DNA of 61,001 nucleotides. Origin: Saprospiraceae bacterium. Its GTDB lineage: Bacteria; Bacteroidota; Bacteroidia; Chitinophagales; Saprospiraceae. The stretch is taken from NCBI GenBank assembly GCA_020437105.1, contig JAGQWR010000064.1, positions 1 to 61,001 on the forward strand. Direction: 5' to 3'. Each line of letters opens with the position of its first letter. The first letter of the stretch is position 1. Position numbers and translations under genes: made by a program. Of this stretch, positions 41,079 through 51,017 are shown in pieces. Below the pieces are notes generated by a model. It had not been told where the DNA came from and searched no databases. It was given only the letters and a program-made list of their open reading frames with translations.

Positions 41079-42941
41079 ATGCATTCGGAATCGTTAAGTG
41101 AAGTTCATTCCTCTGTGCGGACAGACAAGAAAGGGTGGAGGCGGCTATTTGCTTTTTTAGGCCCGGCCTATTTGGTGAGTGTTGGCTATATGGATCCGGG
41201 GAATTGGGCAACAGACATTGCCGGCGGGTCGGAGTTTGGATACAAGCTGATTTGGGTATTACTCATGTCAAATCTGATGGCTGTACTCCTGCAATCGTTG
41301 AGTGCACGTCTGGGTATTGTACGCGGAATGGATTTAGCACAGGCATCAAAAAATGCCTATCCTAAATGGGCCAATATACCTCTCTATATACTGGCTGAGA
41401 TAGCCATTGCAGCATGCGACTTAGCCGAGATTGTTGGGATGGCAATCGGGCTTAATTTACTATTTGGTCTTCCTTTAATCTGGGGAGTCAGCCTGACTGC
41501 CTTAGATTCCATATTGTTGCTCTTTTTACTAAACAAGGGAATTCGGATCATGGAAGTTTTTATTATTTCCCTGGTCTTTGTCATTGGCTTTTCATTCTTA
41601 ATTGAAATGTTGATTATTTCACCTGTTTACAGTGACGTTTTACGGGGCTTTATACCCTCCAAGTTAAATAGTAATGCGCTCTATATTGCGATTGGCATTA
41701 TTGGGGCAACAGTGATGCCACATAACTTGTATCTGCATTCATCTTTGGTACAGACAAGAAAATTTGAACGATCAGTGATCGGCATGAAAACGGCCCTTAA
41801 AATGAATTTATTCGATACGACTATCGCACTAAATCTGGCCTTTTTTGTCAATGCTGCTATTTTAGTATTAGCTGCTGCCGCATTCTATTCCAATGGCTAT
41901 TTTCACGTTGCTGAAATTCAGGATGCTTCCAATTTACTGAATAATCTATTTGGCAGTGCTGCACCAACCTTTTTTGCCATTGCATTAATTGCGGCTGGCC
42001 AAAGTTCAACGATCACTGGTACCTTAGCCGGACAAATCGTCATGGAAGGCCACCTCAATTTAAGAATTCAACCCTGGTTAAGGCGATTAATTACACGATT
42101 ACTTGCTATCATTCCGGCTTTGTTTACCATAATATATTTTGGAGATCAGGCATTGGGAAACTTACTTATATTAAGCCAGGTGGTGTTAAGTTTACAACTG
42201 GGATTTGCCGTCATTCCGCTTATCCATTTTACTTCGGATAAAAAAACAATGAAGGAATTTGCCATAAAAACCTGGGTGAAGATACTTGCCTGGTTAACCG
42301 CATCTATAATTGTTTATTTGAATATTAAACTTGTATTTGATCAGATTTCCGAATGGATCGATTCTTCCGGTGCATATAATATTATTATTTATACGATTGT
42401 CATTCCAATTGCACTGATTTGTCTGGCTCTATTGGTGTATGTTTTTTTTCAACCATTCGTAGCTTCAACCGAAAAAAAGACTGCACAAATTCCTCATGGA
42501 CAAGCTATCGATTTTGCAAAAATTGACTCCATTTCCTATTCGCACATTGCGTTGGCTATTGATTTTTCTGGTCGAGATGAAGAAATAATCAGAAGTGCAT
42601 TGAATCAGGGAGGAAAAGCTGCAAACTATACTATTATTCATATTGTGGAAAGTGCAGCTGCCCGATATCTGGGTACAAATACCTTAGATTATGAAACCCA
42701 GTTGGATTATGATAGTCTGGTCAAATATCAGAATACCTTGCAGGAATTGGGTTATTCAATAGACATCAAAATTGGTTTTGGAAATCCAGCTACTGAAATA
42801 GTAAAAGTAATTTCTGAACAGGATATTGACCTCCTTGTTATGGGCGTACATGGACATAAACGATTTAAGGACCTTGTTTTCGGAACCACGATCGACAGGG
42901 TAAGGCACCATGTGAAAATTCCTTTACTTATTGTAAGTTAG
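41079..42941 (+). CDS. mntH: NRAMP-family Mn/Fe transporter with C-terminal USP domain
   Basis: A 620-residue protein. Residues ~15-470 form an NRAMP H+-coupled divalent metal transporter with about eleven membrane helices. The helix-1 metal-binding motif is DPGNWATD and the helix-6 motif is MPHNLYLHS; together they are typical of Mn(II)/Fe(II) transport. Residues ~480-620 are a cytosolic UspA-like domain (HIALAIDFSGRDEEIIRSAL ... LLVMGVHGHKRFKDLVFGTTIDRVRHHVKIPLLIV), including the ATP-binding-like GVHGH...GTTIDRV. The fusion suggests nucleotide-dependent control of uptake. It is regulated by the divergent DtxR-type repressor. Confidence 0.92.
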   Translation: MHSESLSEVHSSVRTDKKGWRRLFAFLGPAYLVSVGYMDPGNWATDIAGGSEFGYKLIWVLLMSNLMAVLLQSLSARLGIVRGMDLAQASKNAYPKWANIPLYILAEIAIAACDLAEIVGMAIGLNLLFGLPLIWGVSLTALDSILLLFLLNKGIRIMEVFIISLVFVIGFSFLIEMLIISPVYSDVLRGFIPSKLNSNALYIAIGIIGATVMPHNLYLHSSLVQTRKFERSVIGMKTALKMNLFDTTIALNLAFFVNAAILVLAAAAFYSNGYFHVAEIQDASNLLNNLFGSAAPTFFAIALIAAGQSSTITGTLAGQIVMEGHLNLRIQPWLRRLITRLLAIIPALFTIIYFGDQALGNLLILSQVVLSLQLGFAVIPLIHFTSDKKTMKEFAIKTWVKILAWLTASIIVYLNIKLVFDQISEWIDSSGAYNIIIYTIVIPIALICLALLVYVFFQPFVASTEKKTAQIPHGQAIDFAKIDSISYSHIALAIDFSGRDEEIIRSALNQGGKAANYTIIHIVESAAARYLGTNTLDYETQLDYDSLVKYQNTLQELGYSIDIKIGFGNPATEIVKVISEQDIDLLVMGVHGHKRFKDLVFGTTIDRVRHHVKIPLLIVS

Positions 42942-42976
42942 CGAGCACACAAAATACAATCCCCAAAAGTAAATGG

Positions 42977-42988
42977 CTATACCCAAAC
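42977..42988. repeat. Partial copy of the CTATACCCAAAC repeat end
   Basis: CTATACCCAAAC, 36 bases after the NRAMP stop, is identical to the outer left end of the 36789-36975 element. The remainder has diverged, so this may be a decayed end or chance. Confidence 0.3.
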
Positions 42989-43007
42989 AGCTCAAGCCTG
43001 GTTCCGG

Positions 43008-43355
43008 CTAATTAGACCAGACGGCATGCAGTTTTCTTCTTAATTCAAGCGTTAGTTCTTCTTCTGTTTTCAAAGCTTCTGATCTACTCATCGGCTCCAG
43101 GTGTTCATAAAGACTTGGTCGAAGATACATGCCATATTTTTGAACAATAGCTGAAGATAATTTATGGCCTTTCTTATTTCTATAGCCCATTTTATGCTGC
43201 TCGAATCTTTCAGCAGGCGTTTTGCTTGTCATGCCAACGTATAAACATTGCTGAACACCATTGTACTGCGGATTGGCCATTCGAAATTTGGCATTTTCCG
43301 TGAATGCTTTTTTCGACAATTCAATTACATAAACCCGGTAAAGTACTTTTGGCAT
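43008..43355 (-). CDS. GIY-YIG nuclease superfamily protein
   Basis: A 115-residue small protein. YRVYVIEL at the N terminus takes the place of the GIY half and QQCLYVGMT that of the YIG half. SKTPAERFEQHKMGYRN, with the conserved Arg, and a downstream Glu (ALKTEEELTLELRRKLHA) follow. The spacer between the halves is long, ~25 residues. Related proteins are endonucleases, but whether this one has activity is unclear. I prefer the ATG at 43355 to an upstream TTG. Confidence 0.75.
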   Translation of the reverse strand: MPKVLYRVYVIELSKKAFTENAKFRMANPQYNGVQQCLYVGMTSKTPAERFEQHKMGYRNKKGHKLSSAIVQKYGMYLRPSLYEHLEPMSRSEALKTEEELTLELRRKLHAVWSN

Positions 43356-43381
43356 TTGTACTTGTTTCTTTCCTAAAAATA

Positions 43382-43417
43382 ACAAAGCGGCATCAATTAA
43401 TTTTGATGCCGCTTTGT
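43382..43417 (-). terminator. Hairpin terminator after the FN3 protein gene
   Basis: A perfect 15-bp stem (43382-43396 with 43403-43417) and a 6-base loop. It is located 28 bases past the stop of the minus-strand FN3 gene; on that strand the stem is followed by TATTTTTAGG. Confidence 0.85.
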
Positions 43418-43444
43418 AAACTTATTTATTATTCTCAGTTATAA

Positions 43445-46400
43445 TTATTGTTTGATGAAACGCTGCGTTGTCGCAATTCCATTTGCAATAAATCTGACAA
43501 AATACATTCCCGGAGTAAATTGAGAAACGTTAATTGTAATTTTCTCAACGCCTTTTTCAGCAATGTACACTTTTTGTCCACTGGAAGAGAAAATGACGAT
43601 CTCATCATAATTGTTCTCTTTCATCTCAATAGTCAATTCTGAGTTGGCCGGATTTGGATAAATTTTAATGTTTTCCTCGGTACTCTCAATAAATGATTTT
43701 AAGATTTCAGTATTCGGATTTTCAACAACTGGAGATGCAGGAGCAAGTGGTGCAACATTATCTCCACTGATGATCACCTGATCAAAAAAGATCTGGTCAT
43801 TATTTGCACTGGCATCACAACGAATACGGAACCGGTTATTTGCATTAAAATTATAGGTGCCAGCATCGAGAACAATAAGTGGTGGAGAATAAAATGAATT
43901 ATTATTAAAATCTACACCACTTACATATTGTCCGATAACCTCATAAGTAGAACCGTTGAAGAACTCTACAAAGAAATCTTCACCTGCTTCCATACTTCTA
44001 GGATAGTAATGGAATTCAAATGTTACTTCATTATTTCCGGAAAGATCCAAAACTGGGGAAATTGCGTTGGAGGTGTTTGAATCATCTCGAAGCCTGATAC
44101 ATCCTTGTCCTTCATAAGCACCGGGTGAAAATCCCCAAACACAATCACTTCCTCCATCTATCCAACCGTCGATACCCGTTTCAAAATAATAAGCTGCAAT
44201 TTGGCCTGTTCCGCCACCGCCACCTGTAGTGGTTTCATTTGCTGTATTACTCATTCCGGAATTATTTCCGGCAGCATCAAAGGCAAGCACATTAAATGCA
44301 TAAGTTGTGTTGGCTGACAATCCTGTTACAGTAGTGGAAGTAGTAGCGCCAACAGTACCGTAGCTGCTTCCATCTACAAAAATCTCATAACCTGTTACAC
44401 CAACATTATCAGTAGATGCATTCCAGTTCAGATCAATAGTCGAGCTGCTTGGGTTAGTTGCTGTCAGGTTGGTTGGAGTAGTTGGAGCCTGTGTATCGCT
44501 ACCACCTGTGGTGGTCTCACTCGCCAGATTACTTAACCCGGAATAATTACCAGCAGCATCAAATGCACGTACTTTAAATTTATAAAAGGTATTTGGAGCC
44601 AATCCGGTTATTGTTGCAGAATTACCAGGAACAGTACCGTAGATGACGCCTCCAGTCATAATAATCTCGTAACCTACCACACCAACATTATCAGTTGAAG
44701 CATTCCAGTCCAGATCGATCGTTGAACTTGTTGGATTTGATGCAACCAGGTTTGTTGGAGTCGTTGGTGCCTGGGTATCAATACCAGCTAATGTCGTGAA
44801 TGTGGTAGTAGCAAATCCGGAGGTATTACCCGCTGCATCCTGTGCATTTACGGTAGCCGTATAAAGTGTGGATGGAGCAAGACCAGTCACATTAAAAGTC
44901 GGTGTTGCGGAAGTACCTACCGGGGCACCGTCAATGTATATATTGTAAAAAGCTACGCCGACATTATCTGTAGAAGCGTTCCAATCAAGTGTTGCTCCTG
45001 AAGTAGTAATGTTACTGGCAACCAAATTGGTTGGGTCGGTTGGAGCCTGCGTATCAGGCGGACCAGAAACGATATCGAAAACACCGACAACTCCTTTTCT
45101 TCCGGAACTCATGTACTCATTGATAAACCAGAAAGAGGAGTTATTGGACGGGTCAACATCAATTTTACTGTAATCGCCGTAACGGAATCCCGAGAAATTC
45201 TGGTTTCCGTTAGCAATAAGTCCTTCTGCAACTGTCATTACACCCAGTGGATCACTGGCTAATCGACCTGTAAAGTAAGAGCTTACCCGTACTGTAGTCG
45301 GGGTACTAGGTCCGGACATAGAGGTATATCCCATACCGATATTACCCGCAGCATCCATTGCTAAACTGGCATGCCAGGCATGTCTTCCGTCTGGTGCGGT
45401 ATAGGTGCCTTCCTGATAAAGAGACCAAGGCTGATTATCACCGCTCTGGCGGAATTCAAACCAGCGAATACCTGCCAACTCACCACTACCGGCATTTGTA
45501 TCCACCACAAAGTTGAATACAGCAGAGTTATGGGTAGCAAATTTTCGGAACTGCGCCTGGTTCATAATCGTGGCCTGAAGAGCATCAATGGATGAACCAC
45601 CACCTGGTTGTGACAGGTTTGAGAAACTACCATTGTCAAATACACTGATAAACGGCGTTGTATTTATTTGTTGTGCTGTAGAAATGGAAGAGTTTGAAGT
45701 TGTAACCCAATCTACATCAATCGTCCACAACTTAATATGGTCAATAGATACACCTGACCAGGCATTGTCTTGCATATATACAACGGTAGCACCACCTGCT
45801 GCTGGTAGGTTACTATCTGTAACATTCAATACCTGTGGACTAAAAAATCCGGAAGTTACCAGACCAGGCAGGTTAAAACCTAGAATTTTAGCTCCTGGGT
45901 TACCAGCCAGCATGGCCGATCTTTCCAAAGCCCAAACTTTATTGGAACCGCCGGTATTTTCTGTAATGTAATATCCGTCACTCCAAACAGATAATTTTTG
46001 GTAATCCTGGATAGCGGAAATAGTATAAATGTACCAACCGGCTGTGAGCGGGTTAGGGCCATCAGATACCGCAATTTGGGCACCTGATCCGAGGAAAGTC
46101 ATCACCCATCTGTCGGCAGCATTGTCATAAGACACTGTCAGGTCACAGCAACCTCCGGAAGGGAAAATTGCCGGATTCGGGGAGGTCTGGCCCAATAATT
46201 GGTTACCGGATTTATCATAAATCGTAAAGCCGGTGTTATAAACCACAACAACATGGTTCGGTCCAACAGCTAAAGAGGGGTCTGTAGGTTGTGAGTTAGA
46301 CGAATAGGCATTGAAAACCAGAGAAGCGGGTGGCATCATCCGACTCTGTTCCAGTCCGGTTTTGTTTCTTACGAAATAGTCATCCTCTGTCTGAGGGTCC

Positions 46401-46618
46401 TTTCCGGCAATAATTGCATTCTCTAATTCGATTGATCGTTTGTCTTTCGCTTCTCTTGGTGTATCATCAGGAGCAATTAGATCAAGAGGTCTTGATTCCA
46501 GTGAAGTTACATACTCTACGGATGATACTGTGCCCTGGTAAATGGGACCTTCTTGTGCGCTTGCAGTAAATGAAAAAACGCCCAAGAGTAAGACAATGAA
46601 AAAGTAGTTTAATTTCAT
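43445..46618 (-). CDS. Large secreted FN3-repeat protein with T9SS sorting tail
   Basis: A ~1057-residue exported protein. Signal peptide at residues 1-~21 (MKLNYFFIVLLLGVFSFTASAQ). A ~500-residue N-terminal region includes VAVGPNHVVVVYNTGFTIYDKSGN. Three fibronectin-type-III domains follow in tandem, each starting DTQAPT and sharing LDWNASTDNVGV and QDAAGN/FDAAGN. Next is a jelly-roll-like domain (CVWGFSPGAYEGQGCIRLRDDSNTS), then a type A T9SS sorting domain (IKIYPNPANSELTIEM ... TTQRFIKQ). The FN3 copies are similar in DNA too, with a ~275-285-base period between about 44215 and 45060. The role is unknown; adhesion or polymer binding is plausible. I chose the ATG at 46618 for the signal peptide. 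Confidence 0.88.
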   Translation of the reverse strand: MKLNYFFIVLLLGVFSFTASAQEGPIYQGTVSSVEYVTSLESRPLDLIAPDDTPREAKDKRSIELENAIIAGKDPQTEDDYFVRNKTGLEQSRMMPPASLVFNAYSSNSQPTDPSLAVGPNHVVVVYNTGFTIYDKSGNQLLGQTSPNPAIFPSGGCCDLTVSYDNAADRWVMTFLGSGAQIAVSDGPNPLTAGWYIYTISAIQDYQKLSVWSDGYYITENTGGSNKVWALERSAMLAGNPGAKILGFNLPGLVTSGFFSPQVLNVTDSNLPAAGGATVVYMQDNAWSGVSIDHIKLWTIDVDWVTTSNSSISTAQQINTTPFISVFDNGSFSNLSQPGGGSSIDALQATIMNQAQFRKFATHNSAVFNFVVDTNAGSGELAGIRWFEFRQSGDNQPWSLYQEGTYTAPDGRHAWHASLAMDAAGNIGMGYTSMSGPSTPTTVRVSSYFTGRLASDPLGVMTVAEGLIANGNQNFSGFRYGDYSKIDVDPSNNSSFWFINEYMSSGRKGVVGVFDIVSGPPDTQAPTDPTNLVASNITTSGATLDWNASTDNVGVAFYNIYIDGAPVGTSATPTFNVTGLAPSTLYTATVNAQDAAGNTSGFATTTFTTLAGIDTQAPTTPTNLVASNPTSSTIDLDWNASTDNVGVVGYEIIMTGGVIYGTVPGNSATITGLAPNTFYKFKVRAFDAAGNYSGLSNLASETTTGGSDTQAPTTPTNLTATNPSSSTIDLNWNASTDNVGVTGYEIFVDGSSYGTVGATTSTTVTGLSANTTYAFNVLAFDAAGNNSGMSNTANETTTGGGGGTGQIAAYYFETGIDGWIDGGSDCVWGFSPGAYEGQGCIRLRDDSNTSNAISPVLDLSGNNEVTFEFHYYPRSMEAGEDFFVEFFNGSTYEVIGQYVSGVDFNNNSFYSPPLIVLDAGTYNFNANNRFRIRCDASANNDQIFFDQVIISGDNVAPLAPASPVVENPNTEILKSFIESTEENIKIYPNPANSELTIEMKENNYDEIVIFSSSGQKVYIAEKGVEKITINVSQFTPGMYFVRFIANGIATTQRFIKQ

Positions 46619-47042
46619 GTTACTCGGGTTAGATAAATAAAAAAATGAAGGATTACTGAATACCATAATGCTTTTCGCGGCTAAAAGTAACATAATCAGC
46701 TAAATGAAACAGGACATAGGCCTTGTAATTTGTTCGTCATGAGGGTGGATATTGTGTGTTTTTGCTTGCCAGCATTTGAATTAGACAGGACCTTTACCGG
46801 ATTAGGTATAGCACTTTACTTTTCAATCCTGAAGGCACAGGCAGTCTGGCTCCATCCGTATGGAAAGTGCTTGATGTGTTGTGTTAAAATATTGATATAC
46901 AGTGTTTTGTGATTTCGGGCTATCCAACTCAACTTATCGGATAGAAATCACGGTGATCAATAAAATAAACTCCTATATTCGGCAAATATTAAAGACGATT
47001 GGGTAGCCAGCTGTGGAAGCAGCTAAAAACGAGCTGATACTT
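46619..47042. other. Intergenic region without a supported gene
   Basis: 424 bases between the FN3 gene and the NAD(P)-binding protein gene, which are divergent. I see no RNA gene or repeat; it should contain the two divergent promoters. A 60-codon frame (46730-46912) has no recognisable features. Confidence 0.3.
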
Positions 47043-47672
47043 ATGAATATAACAATAATTGGTGCCTCGGCTGGTATTGGCCTGGAAGCTACTAAAAGAG
47101 CATTAGATCGCAAGCATAAGGTGACAACGCTTTCACGATCTGAAATTGGGTTACCCAAAAGCCCTAATCTGAAACCAATCCAGGGAAATGCCCTCCATAA
47201 GCCGGATTTGATCCGATCAATTCAGCATGCAGATGCTGTTCTGGTAACATTGGGAACCTCAAAGAATATGAAGTCCACCACCTTGTTTTCTGATTTTACT
47301 AAACTCCTAGTGGCTGTTCAGGATGCTTCGAACACGCAAATTCCATTTATTTTTGTCACCGGTTTTGGGGCTGGCGACAGCCGGAACTATGTTTCCTGGT
47401 TTGTAAATATCTTCATCAAATATTTTTTGAAAGATGTTTATGCCGACAAATCTAAAATGGAGGAGTTGATATCTAATTCAGGGATGAACTGGGTGATTGT
47501 GCGCCCCGGAAGATTATTAGATGAGCCCATGACGGAAAATTATAAGGTTGAAACAAAACTTTATAAAGGCATTAAAATCGGTGGGATCAATAGAGCAGAT
47601 GTCGCTGATTATTTGGTGAAGCAAGCTGAAAATCCAACTGAATTGAGAAAATATCCGGCGCTTTTATATTGA
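47043..47672 (+). CDS. NAD(P)-binding atypical SDR protein
   Basis: A 210-residue protein of the atypical-SDR / NAD(P)H-binding family. ITIIGASAGIGLEATKRAL at the N terminus is a Rossmann loop; FIFVTGFGAGDSRN and WVIVRPGRLLDEP correspond to later strands. It lacks a clear YxxxK catalytic pair, as is usual for biliverdin-reductase-B-like members. The ATG at 47043 is preferred to an upstream GTG. Its ligand is unknown. Confidence 0.85.
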   Translation: MNITIIGASAGIGLEATKRALDRKHKVTTLSRSEIGLPKSPNLKPIQGNALHKPDLIRSIQHADAVLVTLGTSKNMKSTTLFSDFTKLLVAVQDASNTQIPFIFVTGFGAGDSRNYVSWFVNIFIKYFLKDVYADKSKMEELISNSGMNWVIVRPGRLLDEPMTENYKVETKLYKGIKIGGINRADVADYLVKQAENPTELRKYPALLY

Positions 47673-47773
47673 TTTCGCTTCGCGAAGGTTTAACGCGTTT
47701 GAAGCGTTTAAACCGGGAGGATTCGGTCCTTGTTTTAAGGCCTGCTCGGAGACTGTTCATTAATCTCTAAACA

Positions 47774-47797
47774 ATAAACTATAAACTATAAACTATA
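47774..47797. repeat. Tandem heptamer ATAAACT
   Basis: Three and a half copies of ATAAACT. Together with the TTCGCTTCGCG at 47675 and GGGAGGATTCGG at 47717, the layout resembles the composite intergenic repeats near 57.7 and 60.9 kb. Confidence 0.5.
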
Positions 47798-47848
47798 ATC
47801 TAAACCCTTGCTCGTTTACAGCAGGACCAACATACTCATAAACGACTG

Positions 47849-48757
47849 CTATGACAAAAATCCTTTGGTGCTAATTTGGTATTCTTTGGGAGATAGCTGC
47901 TCTTTGCGTTTAAACATTCGGATGAAATAAGACAGGCTGTTAAAGCCGCATTCCATATACACATCTTTTACTTTCTTGCGCGGATCCTGTAATAAGCTTG
48001 TCGCCAATTTGATGCGTTCATTATTGATGAAGTCAATCGGCGAAATGTTTAATTCATTTTTGAAAACGCGGTGGAAATTTGACTCACTCATGTAAATTTT
48101 ATTGCTCAATTCCTTGATCGTAAGATCCTTGTCCAGGTTGTTTCGAATAAATTGAATGATGTAGGCCAGTCGGTGACTGCTACTCAGTTTCATCGTTTTA
48201 TCAGAATAAATCTTTTTGGTTTCCGTCTGTAAAATCCGGATGATGAGTTCCTGCAGCATGAAATCTGCAAAGACGTCCTTGGAAGCATGGTTTTCTGTAA
48301 ACAGGAAAAGCAGGCGTTGAATAATCTGCTGGATCGCGATGTCATTGGTGAAATGGAAATTGTAATCTGTAAACGCCCAATCCTGGTCTAGTTTTGGTCG
48401 ATTTTCATTTAGGAAATTGACAGTCTGTTCAATTTTATCTTCTGCAATGGCCATTGCCAGGCATCGGGTAGGATTATCCATTTTTGCTTCCGGAAAATCA
48501 ATGCACATCAATTCATCCGGCGGTAAAATCAGTGATTCGCCGGGCAGGAAATCAAATGATGTCATGTTGTGGAGGTGCATGATTTTCTTTCCCTCCAACA
48601 TACTCGCTAAAACAGGCTGGTGAAATTTCAGCAAGATTTGTTCGGCTTCCTGGTGTGTTTCAAATACATGCATTTCTGCACTTTTCAACGCATAGGAGGT
48701 TTGGTTTTCCACCAAGGTTTCTAATCGGCGATTTTTCAATATTTTATCCGTAATCAC
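47849..48757 (-). CDS. AraC-family transcriptional regulator
   Basis: A 302-residue AraC/XylS regulator. An N-terminal cupin-like sensing domain of AraC_N type spans ~25-150 (HLHNMTSFDFLPGESLILPPDELMCIDF). The DNA-binding domain is at ~205-300, with HTH units LTIKELSNKIYMSESNFHRVFKNEL and KKVKDVYMECGFNSLSYFIRMFKRKEQLSPKEY. Divergent from the aldehyde dehydrogenase gene with 252 bases between, so it probably regulates that operon in response to an aldehyde or alcohol, by analogy with other divergently linked AraC/ALDH pairs. Confidence 0.92.
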   Translation of the reverse strand: MITDKILKNRRLETLVENQTSYALKSAEMHVFETHQEAEQILLKFHQPVLASMLEGKKIMHLHNMTSFDFLPGESLILPPDELMCIDFPEAKMDNPTRCLAMAIAEDKIEQTVNFLNENRPKLDQDWAFTDYNFHFTNDIAIQQIIQRLLFLFTENHASKDVFADFMLQELIIRILQTETKKIYSDKTMKLSSSHRLAYIIQFIRNNLDKDLTIKELSNKIYMSESNFHRVFKNELNISPIDFINNERIKLATSLLQDPRKKVKDVYMECGFNSLSYFIRMFKRKEQLSPKEYQISTKGFLS

Positions 48758-48921
48758 TATTGAAACTTATTTGGGAGTATGACTGTAAGAACAAAATAAA
48801 GATGCGGATAAATATGCAGCTAACAAATAAATGACGGGCATAAAACTGTTTGGCAGGCAACATTGCGAGGATTGTTCACATTTTTAATAGAATAAGACAA
48901 TGTAAGCCTGGTTTCAGTACA

Positions 48922-48929
48922 TAATTTTG
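48922..48929 (+). promoter_or_regulatory. Possible Bacteroidota -7 box upstream of the aldehyde dehydrogenase
   Basis: TAATTTTG matches TAnnTTTG, 81 bases upstream of the ATG at 49010. I cannot see a good -33 TTG at the right distance, so this is a weak candidate. Confidence 0.25.
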
Positions 48930-49009
48930 TAATCAGTAATAAGTTAGAATTTAATTCGACTATTGCTTGGAGTTTCAGAATTATTGTAAAAAAATAAAAT
49001 TTTATTGGT

Positions 49010-50533
49010 ATGAGCAATGTAGCAACAACCGCTAGCAATGTATTGGAAAAGCCCGTTTTTAAGGATAAGTACGATAACTTCATAGGTGGCAAGTGGGTAA
49101 GTCCGGTTAAAGGCCAATACTTCGACAATATCTCCCCGGTTGACGGGAAGGTTTTTACAAAGGTGGCCCGCTCTACTGCCGAAGATATTGAACTTGCACT
49201 TGATGCAGCCTGGGCAGCGGCTCCTAAATGGAATACTTCATCTGCTACAGAGCGCAGTAATATGCTCCTCAAAGTAGCTGATATGATGGAAGCAAACCTG
49301 GAAGTCCTTGCTCGGGCCGAAACCTGGGACAATGGGAAAGCACTTCGGGAAACCAGAGCAGCGGATATGCCTTTGGCCATTGATCATTTCCGCTACTTTG
49401 CCGGAGTTATTCGGGCAGAAGAGGGTACGGCAAGTGAGTTAGACGCTTCTACGGTTTCCCTGAATATTCCTGAACCCTTAGGCGTTGTGGGACAGATTAT
49501 TCCCTGGAATTTTCCCATTTTGATGGCCACCTGGAAAATAGCACCTGCTTTAGCTGCCGGTAACTGTGTTGTTTTAAAACCTGCCGAGCAAACACCGGTT
49601 GGAATCATGATTCTGGCTGAATTGATTCAGGATATCCTGCCTCCCGGAGTTTTGAATATCGTAAATGGATTTGGCTTGGAAGCTGGAAAACCGCTGGCTT
49701 CTAACCCGCGGATCAACAAGATTGCATTTACCGGTGAAACAACGACGGGACAGTTGATCATGCAGTATGCGTCTAAAAACATTATACCGGTAACACTGGA
49801 ATTAGGCGGAAAGTCGCCCAATATTTTCTTTGAAAGTATCATGGACGCCGATGATGCCTTTTTTGACAAGTGTTTGGAAGGCGCTGTAATGTTTGCGCTT
49901 AATCAGGGCGAAGTATGTACCTGTCCTTCCCGTATTCTGGTTCAGGAAAGTATTTATGATGCCTTTATGGAGCGTGTGGTAGAGCGTGCTGAGGCGATTA
50001 AACTAGGCCACCCTTTAGATCCGAATACCATGATGGGTGCTCAGGCTTCCAATGACCAGTATGAAAAGATTCTAAACTATATTGAAATTGGAAAAGAGGA
50101 AGGTTGCGAGGTCTTAACCGGTGGTGCCGCTGCATACAACAAAGGCCTGGAAGGCGGCTATTACATTCAACCCACGATTTTGAAAGGCAATAATAAAATG
50201 CGGGTTTTCCAGGAAGAAATTTTTGGCCCCGTGGTTTGTGTAACCACCTTTAAAGATGAAGCCGAAGCCATTGAAATCGCGAATGATACGCTTTACGGCT
50301 TAGGTGCAGGCGTCTGGACACGCGATATGCACCAGGCATACCAAATTTCGAGAGCGGTACAGGCAGGACGTGTTTGGGTGAATTGTTATCATGCGTATCC
50401 GGCTCATGCGCCTTTCGGCGGATATAAAAAATCCGGAATTGGTCGGGAAACGCATAAAATGATGCTCAACCATTACCGCCAGACCAAAAACATGCTGATT
50501 TCTTATGATAAAAATGCCTTAGGTTTCTTTTAG
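49010..50533 (+). CDS. NAD-dependent aldehyde dehydrogenase (ExaC/AcoD-like)
   Basis: A 507-residue aldehyde dehydrogenase. NAD-binding FTGETTTG (residues ~240-247), general base Glu264 ([11 protein letters not shown]), nucleophile Cys303 ([11 protein letters not shown]) and the C-terminal EEIFGPV...[13 protein letters not shown] motifs are all present. The [11 protein letters not shown] form is typical of the ExaC/AcoD/Adh acetaldehyde-to-acetate group. It is followed at 92 bases by DUF779, its usual companion. Together with Acs this would allow ethanol or acetaldehyde to enter central metabolism. Probably regulated by the divergent AraC protein. Confidence 0.95.
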   Translation: MSNVATTASNVLEKPVFKDKYDNFIGGKWVSPVKGQYFDNISPVDGKVFTKVARSTAEDIELALDAAWAAAPKWNTSSATERSNMLLKVADMMEANLEVLARAETWDNGKALRETRAADMPLAIDHFRYFAGVIRAEEGTASELDASTVSLNIPEPLGVVGQIIPWNFPILMATWKIAPALAAGNCVVLKPAEQTPVGIMILAELIQDILPPGVLNIVNGFGLEAGKPLASNPRINKIAFTGETTTGQLIMQYASKNIIPVTLELGGKSPNIFFESIMDADDAFFDKCLEGAVMFALNQGEVCTCPSRILVQESIYDAFMERVVERAEAIKLGHPLDPNTMMGAQASNDQYEKILNYIEIGKEEGCEVLTGGAAAYNKGLEGGYYIQPTILKGNNKMRVFQEEIFGPVVCVTTFKDEAEAIEIANDTLYGLGAGVWTRDMHQAYQISRAVQAGRVWVNCYHAYPAHAPFGGYKKSGIGRETHKMMLNHYRQTKNMLISYDKNALGFF

Positions 50534-50625
50534 AGGCATAAGTGTTAATAGATAAGGTGTTTATTCCAGAAACAGGTGCCGGGGTATATTAATTACATCC
50601 GGTGCCTGTTCTAAATTAAATCTAT

Positions 50626-50997
50626 ATGGTTAAACGAATTTTAGCAAGTGGAAAAGCAACAGCGGTGATTGATGAATTACGTAAGCAGCATGGCGAATTA
50701 ATGTTTCACCAAAGCGGAGGTTGTTGTGACGGATCTTCGCCCATGTGTTTTCCTAAAGGCGAATTGATGATTAATGAAACAGATGTTTGGTTGGGTACTA
50801 TTCACCAGTGCGATTTCTACATGTCGCAAGACCAGTTTAAATATTGGGAACATACCCAGCTGACAGTTGATGTCGTTCCGGGACGTGGATCTAGTTTTTC
50901 AGCGGAAATACCGATGGGCATCCGCTTTGTGATAAAATCGCGTTTGTTTACGGATGAAGAAATGGAGCAGCTGCAGCCTGTGCGGAAAGGGGAGTAA
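50626..50997 (+). CDS. DUF779 protein
   Basis: A 123-residue DUF779-family protein. HQSGGCCDGSSPMCFPKGEL is the family signature with three Cys, suggesting metal binding, and FSAEIPMGIRFVIKSRLFT closes the domain. It is regularly encoded beside ExaC/AcoD-type aldehyde dehydrogenases, as here, and may assist them. In the 92-base gap from the dehydrogenase there is an imperfect hairpin (ACAGGTGCCGG at 50572-50582 with 50599-50609) that may attenuate or stabilise the transcript. Confidence 0.9.
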   Translation: MVKRILASGKATAVIDELRKQHGELMFHQSGGCCDGSSPMCFPKGELMINETDVWLGTIHQCDFYMSQDQFKYWEHTQLTVDVVPGRGSSFSAEIPMGIRFVIKSRLFTDEEMEQLQPVRKGE

Positions 50998-51017
50998 AAG
51001 GCTTTTTATTAAACAAC

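Noticed and set aside
46730..46912. 60-codon frame in the gap before the NAD(P)-binding gene
   Set aside because: No features of a real gene; intergenic by composition.
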